Assembly: GCA_016748015.1 (NCBI GenBank)
Contig: JAAOMT010000289.1
Span: 569,639-633,638, forward strand
From: Geosiphon pyriformis
Taxonomy: Eukaryota > Glomeromycota > Glomeromycetes > Archaeosporales > Geosiphonaceae
Direction of reading: 5' to 3'
Length of the DNA: 64,000 bases
The notes under the pieces: generated by a model
Database searches by the model: none
Seen by the model: the letters and a program-made list of their open reading frames with translations, nothing else
Told to the model about the DNA's origin: nothing
Program-made: the position numbers and the translations under genes
In this document: piece after piece, positions 48,400 to 59,499 of the stretch
Layout: the number at the start of each line of letters is the position of its first letter
How positions within the stretch are numbered: the stretch's first letter is position 1

Positions 48400-48970
48400 A
48401 AGAACTTAAATGGTTTAGCAATAATGGCAAAGATATTATGCCAGAACATGCACATAATACTAATGCAGAGTTTGATCTAAGGTATCCAAGAAAAAATGCC
48501 ATCAAATTGAAATCACATTTGCACACATGTATTGATCTCAAAGTAGCATTAAAAATTCCAGCAACAACAATGGTTCAACTAGCATCTAGGAGTAGTTTAG
48601 TGAAAAGAGGAATCAACATCAGAGGAGGAATAATTGATGCAGGATATGTAGGAAATATCATTACAATACTATAAAATGATTCAGAAAAGACTTATGTCAT
48701 AGAGCCAAATAAAAAGATAGCACAGACAATATTCTTGCCTCTGATGAAAGTAGCTCAGTTAATGTCAGTAGGAAACAGGGAAAAATTAAAAATTACTGTT
48801 AGAAGGATACAGGGATTTAGATCAATGGGTAGAATAAATATACCAGTTAATATGGCAGAGGAAGAGATTATTAACAAAGAAGAAATTATCTCAATCTGTC
48901 AATCAATTTTTATTTCACCATATGACCAGTATATGTTAGCCATAAAAAGAGAAGTAAAAAATCAAACTTA
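48400..48970 (+). pseudogene. dUTPase domain of A2
   Basis: All five trimeric-dUTPase motifs are visible in order: AEFDL (1), SRSSLVKRGI (2), GGIIDAGYVGN (3, catalytic Asp and Tyr kept), NKKIAQTIF (4), IQGFRSMGRIN (5, stacking Phe kept). dUTPases hydrolyse dUTP and lower uracil incorporation during reverse transcription. A TAA at 48672 (for an expected Gln) breaks the frame, and the motif 5 Gly-Ser-Thr-Gly core has drifted. Confidence 0.86.
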
Positions 48971-49289
48971 GTTGTTTGAAGCAGAAGCCACCATTTGTAA
49001 ATCAAGAGAGATTGAACTCACTAATCTCTACATACCAGCCAAAAGCCCCAAAAACATCAAAATTCCCATCTATAACACAATGGGAAGTGTCATCAAAATA
49101 CCAAAGGGAACCATCATTAGATATTTAATCACCAAAGTTGAAGATTAACCACCAAACTACATTCCAGATTTTTCACAGCTTTGTAGATATGTGGACATTA
49201 TATTACAAACCATCTACAAACGAAATAAATATTATCTACTCCAATAAGAACAATTGGAACAGATAAACATGAGGAATCTAAACCCACTT

Positions 49290-50660
49290 TAACAGATGCA
49301 ACTAAAGATATTACTTAGCAATTTCAATGACATTTTTGCTAGTGAAAATGAATTTGGCCGCACCAACATCATTCAGCATCAGATCAAAACTGGAGATACA
49401 ATGCCAATTAAACAAAGAGCATACAGAATACTACCAGCTAGTCATAAGATCATTCATCAAGAAATCAATCAGATGCTTGACAATGGGCTAATTCAGCCAT
49501 TAATGAGTCCATGATCATTACCAGTGGTACTAGTCTGGAAAAAAAATAGGAAAATCTGCTTTTGTGTGGATTACTGGAAACTGAATGGAGTAACCAAAGA
49601 AGATAGCTATCCAACATCCAAGATCCAAGAGCTGTTCAATGCTTTTGGAAGAAATAAATGGTTCTCGACACTAGACCTAAACAGTGGTTACTGGCAAGTA
49701 GCTATGAAGCCAGAAGACAAAAAAAAAACAGCTTTTACAACTCAGGAAAAAAACTTTGAATTTGAAGTAATGTTATTTGGTTTAATGAATGTGCCAGCCA
49801 TGTTCCAAAGGCTAATGAAAATTGTTTACACAGAACTATTATGGAAATTGGTAGTGGTATACTTAAATGACACCAATGTTTTCTCAAGAACATTCGATGA
49901 TCATCTTCATCATCTACAACAAGTGTTTGAAAGACTCAGAAGAGCAAGATTGAAATTGAACATGAACAAATGCTTCTTTGGCAAAACAGAATTAAAATTT
50001 TTGGGACATGTTGTGAGTAAAGATGGCATCAAAACAGATCCAGACAAGATTGAAGTTGTTAAGAACTTTCCAGTACCAAATAATCTCACAGAACTGAAAG
50101 CATTCTTGGGATTTGCAAGATACTATTGCCATTTTATCAAGAACTTTTTTAAACTGGCTCAGCCATTACACCAACTCCAAAACAAGAATGTGAAATATGA
50201 ATAGACAGAAAGCCAGCAAGAAGCTTTTGACACATTAAGAAGAAAGCTCATTCAAGCTCCAGTGTTAATTTATCTGGACCACAGCAAACTATTCATTATT
50301 ACAACTGATGCATCAGGTCAAGCTTTGGGAGCAGTACTATCACAAAAAAGACTGGATGAAAGAGAGCATCCAGTAGCTTATGCCAGTAGAAGCTTAAGTC
50401 CAGCAGAAAAGAACTATGGAATTCCAGCACTGGAACACTTAGCTATCTATTGGGCTGTTATCAAATGAAAAAAATACTTGAGTCAGAAGTTTGATGTATA
50501 TACTGATTACAAAGGATTAACTTTAATCCAGAAACAAAAATTTGGAGACAATTACCATGTCAAATAGAAAATAGAACTCTCATCATTTAATTATACAGTA
50601 CACTATAAAAAGGAAAAAAACAATGAAAATGCTGATGGATTGTTGCAAATGAGACAAATC
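49290..50660 (+). pseudogene. Reverse transcriptase and RNase H of A2
   Basis: RT: IIQHQIKTGDTMPIKQRAYR, KKNRKICFCVDYWKLNGVTK, WFSTLDLNSGYWQVAMK, then the catalytic box YLND (49860-49871) with Asn for the first Asp. RNase H: FIITTDASGQALGAVL (catalytic Asp kept), YASRSLSPAEKNYGIPALEH, YTDYKGL and NENADGL. Open from 49524 to 50204, then stops. Confidence 0.87.
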
Positions 50661-50689
50661 TAAAAACATTTCAACCCAAAAATATAACA

Positions 50690-51900
50690 AAAGATGAATA
50701 TACAAAACAACAATCAAAATATTTTATTAACCACCAAAATATATTTTACTAGAAAAACAGAAAGAATTCAGATCAACTAACCAAAGTAATCATGGAACCA
50801 GAAAAAGAGACAATATTATTCAACATGTACTCAGATCCAATAGCAGAACATTTTCATAAAGAAGCAACCATAGAAAGGACCAGAAAAAGATACTATTGGC
50901 CATCAATATATTTAGATATCATCTAATACGTTCAAAATTGTGATGCTTGTCAGAGAAGAGGAGGAGTAAAACCAAGTGAATCATTAAAACCAATCAAAGT
51001 AGGACAATCATTTAATCAAATTGGAATTGATTTAGTCAGACCATTAACAATAACCAGCAGAGGCAACAGATACATAGCAGTAGCCATAGATTATTTGACA
51101 AAATGGCCAGAAGCAAAAGCAATTCAAAGAGCAGATGCAGAATCTATTGCCGAATTCATTCATCAAGATTTAATTTGTCAATATGGATGTTCAAAAGAAC
51201 TATTATCAAATTAAGGAACTCATTTTGTGAATAGAATATTAGCAGAATTAAGTCAAAGATTTGGAATAAAAAGACTATTATCATCACCATACCACCCACA
51301 AACAAATAGACTAGTTGAAAAGTTTAACAGAACATTGTGTGAAGCAATTGCCAAGATCAGTCAAAAAAACCAGAACAAATAGGATTTGTTTATACCATCA
51401 GTATTATTTGCTTATTAGACAATGAAGCAAAACATCACATAAGGAACACTATTTAAATTGGTATACAGTAGAACAGCAATATTACCAGTAGAAATGGAAG
51501 TTAACACATATCCAATAGAACCAATAACAGAAGAGAATTTCTAAAAAACATTGTTGAAAAGAACATATGATTTAATGGAAACACTAGAAAACAAATAGCA
51601 AAAAGCAGCTGATAACATTCAGAAGTCACAAGAAAAACAAAAAAAAAGGCATGATAACCAACTATCAGATAAACCAGTTGAATTCAAGATTGGAGACAAA
51701 GTACTTTTACATTGTACCAAAGTAGAAAAACAATGGAATGAAAAATTTGACCCCAAATAGGATAGACCATTTCACATAGAAAAAATTCTTGGAAATGGAG
51801 CTTATAAATTAAGATGGAACAACAAAATTTTAGCCAAAGCAGCACATAGTAATTAACTGAAACCATATTACCATATAGTGTTACCATCCACCAGTAATAT
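50690..51900 (+). pseudogene. Integrase of A2
   Basis: HHCC region HFHKEATIERTRKRYYWPSI ... NCDACQRRG. Catalytic core: IGIDLVRPL kept; the second Asp has become Asn followed by a stop (SN-stop-GTHF at 51206-51220); Glu kept in RLVEKFNRTL. C-terminal part FKIGDKVLLHCTKVEKQWNE and GAYKLRW is a typical Ty3/gypsy integrase tail. Confidence 0.86.
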
Positions 51901-52001
51901 TCTACAATTAGGAGTACAGAGAATACTAGTCCAACCAGATAAGATTCCACGAGATCTGGAACCAATCATAATCATTGGACCAAAACACATAAAATTAAAC
52001 A

Positions 52002-52691
52002 ATGGAAAGAGTATATAAAGACATGGTAGATGTGACAGAAAACATCAGAAAAATAGAAATCACAAACAACATTTACTCACTAGCACAACAACTCTTTCAA
52101 GTAATTCAACAACAAGAAATGAAAATCACAATTAATCAACAAACCATCAGATACACAAACACTAGAAAAAGACCACAGGATAAAGCATGAAGAAAAACAA
52201 AAAACACTGTTGACAAAATAGTGACAAAAGTAAAACTGGTAATAGAAACACAACCCAAAATCATTCAATGTTAAGAATTGACTATAGAAACCTGGAATTG
52301 GTGAATACAACAATTTCCAAAAAACTTTTGCTACTTCTACTTAGAACAACACATGAACATTCAGAATCTATACACAGATAAGACAAAACAATTATTTAAC
52401 ACAACAATACTACAACAACTGGAACAATTTGTGGGGAAAAACAATTTAACTATACAAACAAAAGTCATTTATTGGTTACATACAGGATTTCAAGATAAAC
52501 CAAAAATCTTACTCAACACAGAAATAAACACTATTACTGTCAACCAAATAGGAAAAATAACCAATGCCCAATTTGAAGAATTACAGAACAAGATAACACA
52601 AGTAATTCTTGAAAAAAAAGTTCAAAAAATATTCAAAAACAGTGAAATAGAGTTAGAAGATTTGAAAAATATTGATGAAGCTCAATATTAA
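52002..52691 (+). pseudogene. 3' accessory ORF of A2
   Basis: Downstream of integrase, in the position env occupies in some elements. Patches 52002-52190 (MERVYKDMVDVTENIRKIEI) and 52353-52691 (FVGKNNLTIQTKVIYWLHTG ... IELEDLKNIDEAQY). Rich in Lys, Gln, Asn, Ile; coiled-coil-like; no signal peptide or membrane span. Conserved in B and, as a C-terminal scrap, in A1. Confidence 0.65.
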
Positions 52692-52705
52692 AAAAGAGGG
52701 AATAA
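52689..52705 (+). other. Polypurine tract of A2
   Basis: A purine-rich run AAAAAAGAGGGAATAA lies directly before the 3' LTR TGTTAC, the plus-strand primer site for reverse transcription. Confidence 0.75.
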
Positions 52706-53508
52706 TGTTACTTATAGAATATAAGAAATATTAGCATATAAATTAGCCAATCAGAAGTAGTTATAGTAAATGTGGAATTCCAGGATTCCAAGAATTTCAG
52801 GATTTTCATATGAGGAATTGCAAGATTTCAGAATTCCAGGATTCTTTTCAAAAGAATTGCAGGATTCCAGAAATTCCAAGATTTTTAGTACAAAGAATCA
52901 AGGAATTGAGGAATTTTAATTATGTATATATAGCAGCAGCATTAGAAGTAGAAAAAACAGACTTTTCAGTTTAGATTTAATCTAAACAACCTTCCATATC
53001 AATAAATAATTAGTATTTAATATCTCCAATTTCCTCTTCACTATCAATGTTTCATGTTGATAGTTATTGACACTTAATCACACTAAAACAATAGCTCTTG
53101 ATCACAGCTATTGATGGAATACTAACTTGCATATTGCCTTGGCTCATTTCTTTATTTTCTTTTATTTTTATTTTTTTTGATTTTATTGTTGTATACTAAT
53201 TAATTAAGAATTAAAGTGCTGAGATACAGACATCATAGGGACTGGTAAAAAACCCATGAAACAAGGATAGAACATTTATAGATTTGAGAATAGCTTACCA
53301 GAAGGATTACCGGCCACTACACTAAGAAAGAAATTTGATGAAACTGCGGTTTTGGGAAGCTACGGATAAAACCATTAATTAAAATTTCTGTCTATTATAC
53401 AAAAGACTCTACAATAAAACCTTCAGATATCAACACCAGAAATACCAATCAAGCACCAAATTACAGATTTGTTATTTGACTTAAGACCCCAAATAATCAT
53501 CTGTAACA
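52706..53508 (+). repeat. 3' LTR of A2
   Basis: 803 bp. In the first ~110 aligned bases it differs from the 5' LTR at 11 positions, all transitions, plus a short insertion. Confidence 0.92.
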
Positions 53509-53730
53509 GCATTAATTATTTCTCTTTTGATGTTAATTCTCTTTTTCACTAAACTGTTTTTGAATGCTAGTTGAACCATTGTTGTTGCTAGAATTTTCAG
53601 TGCTATTTTTAGATCAATACAAGTGTGCAAATGTGGTTCCAATTTGATGGCATCCTTTTTTGGATATCTCAGATCAAACCCTATATTAGTATTATACACA
53701 CATTTTGGCATAATATCTTTGTTATTATTG
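53509..53730 (-). pseudogene. dUTPase domain of element B, N-terminal half
   Basis: IGFDLRYPKKDAIKLEPHLH (motif 1), then FKNSLVKKRINI (motif 2) and the start of motif 3, IINA, where A2 is inserted. The rest is at 43573-43280. Confidence 0.82.
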
Positions 53731-53735
53731 CTGAA

Positions 53736-54620
53736 TCATTTTAGTTCCTGCTCCTTGGTAAAATCAAAGAGTACAATATATGTTTTGGAGTTTGAATCAG
53801 AGTCTGAATCATTGTTATTTTCATTGCCATATTGAGTGGAACTGGAACTGTTATTTTTATTGTCTTCATTGTCGGAGTTTGAATTGGAATTGAAAGTTGA
53901 TTCTAATTCTAATACACAACTGCTAATTGGTTTTTCTTCCTTAGGGATTATGTAGATCATGTGAATTGGTGGATTGTAAATGAGATTACATTCATTACAA
54001 TATTGAAAGTCACAGAAAATTAGGCAATGTTGACATAGTTGAGTATTCAATTGCTCTAAATACTGCTTTTTTTCTTTTCTAGTGGGTGCTAATCACTGGT
54101 AGTATTTGTAAAATTTTTCTGAATCATCCTCAATGTTGCCAAAAACATCAAAAGTTTGGACATATTTGGGTTCAGGAAGAGATAGAAGGTTGTTTTTGAT
54201 TTTCAGTAATTCACTGGTTGTTATGCCTTCTGCTTTTACACTTGCCATTCTCCAGATTTCATGTTTGTTGTGGAGATATCCTTCCAATCGTCACAATGCT
54301 TATTTTCAAGCATTGTCAATTGGTATTCTTTTGTGTACCCAGTCATTGATTAGAATCATATACTAACATGTTTCATCATATGTTCCTCTATGCTCAGGAA
54401 TGTTATTCCACATTCCTTCATTGAACAAAATAGTTCCATATATAAGACATGGTTTGTTGTCCTATTTTCTCTGTTATTTTGGTTATCCAAAACGTTCTAT
54501 GACATATGAGCAACAGTAAAATTTTGTTATAGTGAAGTGTTCTTTGTTGTTACCACAGTATGCACTTATTGATGACAATTTCTTGTCACAATTAACACAT
54601 ATGAGCTTTGGTTGGCAATA
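53736..54620 (-). pseudogene. Cys-rich accessory region of element B
   Basis: Homologous to A2 47500-48200: a CVNCDKK-like start near 54600, FYCCSYVIERFG, MWNNIPEHRG, then SELLKIKNNLLSLPEPKYVQ (54200-54140) and CQHCLIFCDFQYCNEC near 54035-53988. An Asn/Ser/Asp-rich linker (about 53930-53780) leads into the dUTPase. Confidence 0.7.
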
Positions 54621-54626
54621 GATAGA

Positions 54627-55890
54627 TCATTGTGGTATAGTATAGGTATAAGAGTTATAAGTGATGGTGTTAGTAGGTGTTGTTTTTTCTTCTTTCTTTT
54701 TTCTTTTTCTCTTATTGCTTTCTCTTTTCTCCCAAGTTATTAGTTCTTTCTGGTCATTGTCAGTTCTCCAAGCTTGGTCAGAATTCCAAATAAGATCTTC
54801 TTTTTGCTTTTCTTTCTTATTGTTGTTCCAAGAGAGTATTAGTAATAGTTTATTGTGATTTTTGTTGGCCCAGAAAACTTGATATGCTTTCCAGATAGGT
54901 TTTTTTTCTTCTTCTTCAAACTTGATAAGTGGTGCTAATGGTGTGGTGATAGGCTTGAAATAGTCACACGTGGCTGGCACATGTGTGTGTTGATTGTTCT
55001 AGCTAAGCTGGAGTTCTTGGGTGTTCCAATTAAGTATTACATTGATTTTGAACAGCCAGTTGTTATCAACAAGTGCTTGGTATTGCATGGCTTCCATAAC
55101 CAGTATCTTGATTAGTACAATGATACCATTAACTTCTATGAATAAGTCATCTATTTTACCAATTGGAGTCTTGATAGCTCTATCAGCTGTAATTATTCTT
55201 GCACTGGCAGCTCAATCAACTTGGCAACCTAATTGGTCTATGAGTTGTTTTATGATAATGCTGCCAACTGATCCACTATCTAGGATTAGTTTGATGAAAT
55301 GACCATCAATTTTGGCATTAATATATATCACTGTAATGGGTTTTTCCTTGAGTGCAACTCTACTGAACAAAGAGGTTTCTAACAGTTCTTCAATTTCAAA
55401 GGAAAATATAGCTAACTTGTCTTCTATAATGGTGGCTGGTAGTATGTTGCTGGTAAGTAATTTCTGGTTTGTTTCCAAGTTGTTGGATAAGGTGTCTTTT
55501 GGGGTAATCAGGAGACTTAAATAGTTCTGAGAACTCAAGTTTTGAGTATATCTGGTTCTTAAACTCCACTAGCATGATCCTGACAGCTGGTTAGATGAAC
55601 TAGAAATTAGTTAGTAGACAACCATTACTGATTTCCAGTTTTGGGTGACTTTTAATCTGGGATTTTCTGAGTTTAATGGCAGTGTTGGAATTAGTAATAG
55701 TTAATATATTATTTAAGGCTGTGGCTGATAGATAGGTTGGGACTGCAGTTAATAAACTACAGGTGCTGAAGACTGATAAATTGGTGGTTGATAAATTTGT
55801 TATTGTGTTATAGGTAGGTAATTCAGTTGATATAGTTCTAAGTTTGGTTGGTAACTCAGAATTTGAAACCGGTGATCAGAGTTTTGATAT
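54627..55890 (-). pseudogene. Protease and linker of element B
   Basis: The protease active site KLILDSGSVGSIIIKQLID is intact near 55265-55310, preceded by KPITVIYINAKIDGHF. Downstream, a Lys/Glu-rich linker (54980-54627) ends TITYNSYTYTIPQ. Confidence 0.75.
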
Positions 55891-57700
55891 TGATTTTTTG
55901 ATCATTGGTCACTTATTCTTTTTCCACAGTCAAATTGCAGATGTTCTTGTTTACCACAATAGTGACAAGCACATGTTTCCTGTTGTCACTGTTAATTGGT
56001 TGAGGATAATGCTAAATGTGGCTGATTTTAGAAGCAATTTCCATTTCTCTGATTGTTGCGTCATTATGGAGATTGATAAATGGCTTAATTAATGTTAGCT
56101 AAGTATCCCTCTAATTTCTGATTAATTAAGTCACTGAATTGTTTCAACTTGGAATCCAAGTCAGATGATTTGTTTATTATTAGATTTATAGTTTGGGTGT
56201 GGTTGGCTTTGAGCTCAGCTGTTTCAAAATCTCTTGCATTTGTAATAGTGGCTTGAAAATCTACTGAATGTATTGGATGTATGCATTGGAGGATGCTACT
56301 GCACAGGCCTTTAATAAATTGGTTTAGGATTTGTGGTGCTGTGAAATAATCAGCCTGTATGGCCTGAATTTGGTGCAGATTTCTGTGGAAACATTCCAAG
56401 TAAGTGGTTACTGCTTCATTTTCTCTTTGCTTGATGGTGGTAAAAATGTTGGCCAATCAGTTAATGCTATTATTATTACTGAAATATTGCAGAAATACAA
56501 GCTTGAATGTATTGAAATCTTGAGGTTTGTTAACCAAGCTTTGATACTACAAGTCGGTAGTATTCTGGAGAAAATATGGAATGGCTTGCATGGCTTTGGC
56601 ATTATTCCATCCATTGGCTGTGATGGCTTTTTCAATATTGTTTAGCCATATTTGGGCATCGTTTTTCTTGCCTGTGAATTTTTCAAGTTTTGCTATTGGG
56701 ATATAGACTATTGAATCCAAGTTTGGTTGTTGTAGTGGTTGAAAAAGTAATTGCTAAGATAGTAGTGATGGCTGTTGTTGCACAACAACTGGTAGTGAGT
56801 TAATAACAATTAATGAAGGTAAGTGTTGTTGATTATTAATGTTGGGGTTTAAATCATTCTGATTTTAAGGAGTTTGAAAATTTGAAGTTTTAATTTCCTG
56901 ATTTTCCAAAATCTGATTTTGCTGAGTTTGAATGTTCAGGGTTTTGATTTTTGGGTTTTCAACAATCGGGTTTTGGTAATTAAATTTCTGATTGTCATCT
57001 TTTTTTTCTGATTCTGTTATCTTCTAAGGATTCGCGATTCTGAAATCTGGTGAAAGTGGTAGTGATCAAAATTCTAATGGTATTGGAAATTGTGATTTAA
57101 ATTCTTTAAAGTAATTGCCATAAGTTTCTAGTAATTCTGCTTTTTTTTGTTTATTTTAAAATGGAAATTATTCAAATGTTGATGTCTTGTGGGATGTGAA
57201 CATGTCTGTTGATGAGATGTTGATAGTGCTTCTAGGAGTATAGTGGTATAATAGATTGGTTGGTGATTCTACTCTTGTTTTCTTTCAAGTAGGTGGTTGT
57301 ATTCTTTGTGGTGTTACTGCTGGTGTTTGGAGTTTTTCTTTGCTTTTATTTGCATAAGTGATTGGGTATCTTTGTTGAGTGTAAATTTCGATTTCTTTAT
57401 TAATTTCAGTAAGAATTGTTGTGAAATTATAATTTGCTGGTAGACTGGTGTTTTGGATTAATTTATTGTAGAAATTTTTTCTTGCTGTATCAGTTTTTAC
57501 TGATACTCCTAGTAAATATGAGATTTTTTATTAATGTAGAAATTGAAAGCTAATTCTGCTAATAGGTAATTGTTGGTTAATCTTAAGTGTTAACAGTAGT
57601 ATTAGAATAAAGATTTGGTGAATCCTAAATGGTTTGTGCCTATTCTTTCTGATTCTGCCACTTTTGGATTTGTTGTTGGTACTGGTTCTCTGTAAGATTA
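55890..57700 (-). pseudogene. Gag of element B
   Basis: Capsid part 56700-56085 with TTIKQRENEAVTTYLECFHR and QAIQADYFTAPQILNQFIKG. The knuckle CHYCGKQEHLQFDC is near 55965-55925. The N-terminal part is degraded from the primer site down. Confidence 0.78.
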
Positions 57701-57701
57701 T

Positions 57702-57719
57702 ACCTCACAGGGAGCACCA
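57702..57719 (-). other. Primer-binding site of B
   Basis: On the minus strand TGGTGCTCCCTGTGAGGT, two bases after the LTR. Of the copies here it best fits a tRNA 3' end (acceptor AGGGAGC plus ACCA, T stem CTCAC). Confidence 0.65.
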
Positions 57720-57721
57720 AA

Positions 57722-58564
57722 TATTATAGATGATTATTTAGGATTTCGAGTCAAATAACAAATCTGTAACTTGGTGCTTAATTGTTAGAATAGTTGGTAT
57801 TTTCTAAAGATTTTCATGATTTGAAGATTTTGGGTTGGAGTTTTTTGTATAATGGACAGAGATTCAATAGTTGTCTTTTTAGTAGCCTCCCAAAATTGCA
57901 ATTCTATCAAATTTTTTTCTCAGCATAGTAGTCAGTAATCTTAACAGAAATGTCTTTCTGATAAGCTATCCTTAAATTCTCAATTCTTATACTCTTCTTT
58001 TGGGGTCTTTTACCAGGCTATCCTTGACATTAATAATTCAGTGCTTAGTCTTTAATCAATTAGTAAACACAAAAAATAAAAAAAATAAAATAAAGAAAAA
58101 TAAAGAGAAATAAAGAAATAAGCCAAGGCAGTTGTAAATTAGTACCCTGTTAATAGCCATAATCAAGAGCTATTGTTATAGTGTGATTAAATATCAATTA
58201 CTATCAACATAAAGTATTGATAGTGAAGAGTAGATTTAAGATATTGAATATTTATTTATTTATATTTGTGATGTGAAAAATTGTTTAGATTAAATCTAAA
58301 CTGAGAGGTCTGTCTTTTTTTCTTCTAATGCTACTGCTATATATACATAATTGATGTTCTATGAGATCACTCACATTTTCAAGCAATGTGCTATGATTTT
58401 TTGAGCAATGCTCACATTGCTGAGCAATGTGCCATGATTTCTTGAGCAATGTGCCCTAATTTTCTAATATTGCTCTACATTGCTGAGCAATATGCTCATG
58501 TGCTAACTACTACTTTCTTATTAGTCTACTATTTTCTATATCTGTTTTTTTTTTATGAGTAACA
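57722..58564 (-). repeat. 5' LTR of B
   Basis: 843 bp, 33 bp longer than its partner owing to extra AGCAATGTG/CACATTGCT units (about 58379-58505) upstream of a TATATATAC box (58338-58346). A hairpin GTTTAGATT/AATCTAAAC is present near 58285. Confidence 0.88.
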
Positions 58565-59490
58565 CTGCCAAAACTAATTATATAAAAGAAACAGAAAAGA
58601 TCCTGACCACTTCCAAAGAGTTATTAAATTTGAAAAAAAAGAAATTGTAATATACAACATGTATACTGACCCATTAGCTAAACACTTTGGAAAAACAAAA
58701 ACAATTCAGAAAACCTTAGCTTGCTATTATTGGCCTACCTTGGGAAAGGACATTGCTGAATACATCAAAACCTGTGACATTTGCCAAAGAAAAGACAAAC
58801 CCAATCACAAAGAAGATATTCATTCAATCTCTGTTGGTTAATCATTTGACAGAATTGGTATAGATGTTGTTGAACCTTTAACAATAACTCCTAATGACAA
58901 CAGATATATTATCACAGCTACTAACTATCTTATCAAGTGAATAGAAACAAGAGCCACTTCAGACTAAACAGTAGTCTCAATAGTTAATTTCATTTATGAA
59001 GATATTATTTGTTATTATAACTGCCCCAAAGAACTTTTATCTGATAGAAGAAAAGCTTTTCTCAGTACACTGGTTGAAAAACTTTGCAAAAAAATGGAAA
59101 TATATCATAAACTTTCTTCCTCTTACCACCCCCAAACAAATGGTCTAGTGAAATATTTCAATAGAACACTATGTGAAACCCTAGCCAAAACCAGTAAAAA
59201 AACAAACTTATAAGATAAAATACTGTCTTCAACTTTGTTTGCTTATAGAACTGTAAATTATAACATAACAAGTTATAAATCTTTTTATTTGCTCTATAAA
59301 TGCATGACAACACTACCAATAGAAACTGACATTAAGACAATACCCTTTGAAAAAATCACAATAAAAAATTACAAAAACATTTTGCAAAAAAGACTTGATA
59401 CCATTCTTGACTCTTTGGTAGAAACACAAATAATTGCTTTTGAAAAGATAAAACAGTTCCAAGAAAAGCTTAAGAAAAAAAACCTATAAA
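58565..59490 (+). pseudogene. Integrase of element C
   Basis: Resumes the C pol frame. HHCC: HFGKTKTIQKTLACYYWPTL and CDICQRK. Core: IGIDVVEPL kept, LLSDRRKAF kept, but the catalytic Glu reads Lys (GLVKYFNR, AAA at 59151-59153). The tail is open from 59235 to 59489. Confidence 0.82.
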
Positions 59491-59499
59491 ACACTTTCT

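Larger units (their letters stand above)
43574..53508 (+). mobile_element. Ty3/gypsy LTR element A2, innermost, full-length with dUTPase
   Basis: 9.9-kb plus-strand element with TGTTAC...GTAACA ends and 4-bp duplication GCAT (43570-43573 and 53509-53512). Order: 5' LTR, primer site, Gag, zinc knuckle, protease, Cys-rich region, dUTPase, RT, RNase H, integrase, 3' accessory ORF, polypurine tract, 3' LTR. All domains are present but carry stops, and RT and integrase catalytic residues are lost. Same family as A1. Confidence 0.92.
38617..58564 (-). mobile_element. Ty3/gypsy LTR element B, inserted in C and interrupted by A2
   Basis: Minus-strand element; LTR termini are decayed (TATTAC at 38617, TATTAT at 57722). 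Order from 57700 downward: Gag, zinc knuckle, protease, Cys-rich region, dUTPase N-terminal half, then A2, then from 43573 the dUTPase C-terminal half, RT, RNase H, integrase and 3' ORF. No clean target duplication remains; CACT occurs at both edges (38614-38617, 58563-58566) but overlaps the eroded ends. Without A2 it is about 10.0 kb. It is inactive. Confidence 0.88.

Noticed and set aside
52002-52691. Envelope gene in A2.
   Set aside because: No signal peptide, cleavage site or membrane segment; composition is hydrophilic and Lys/Gln/Asn-rich.
38613-58568. Exact target duplication for element B.
   Set aside because: The four bases outside the LTRs are TCAC and CTGC. A CACT match exists only if the eroded LTR termini are shortened, so I do not claim it.
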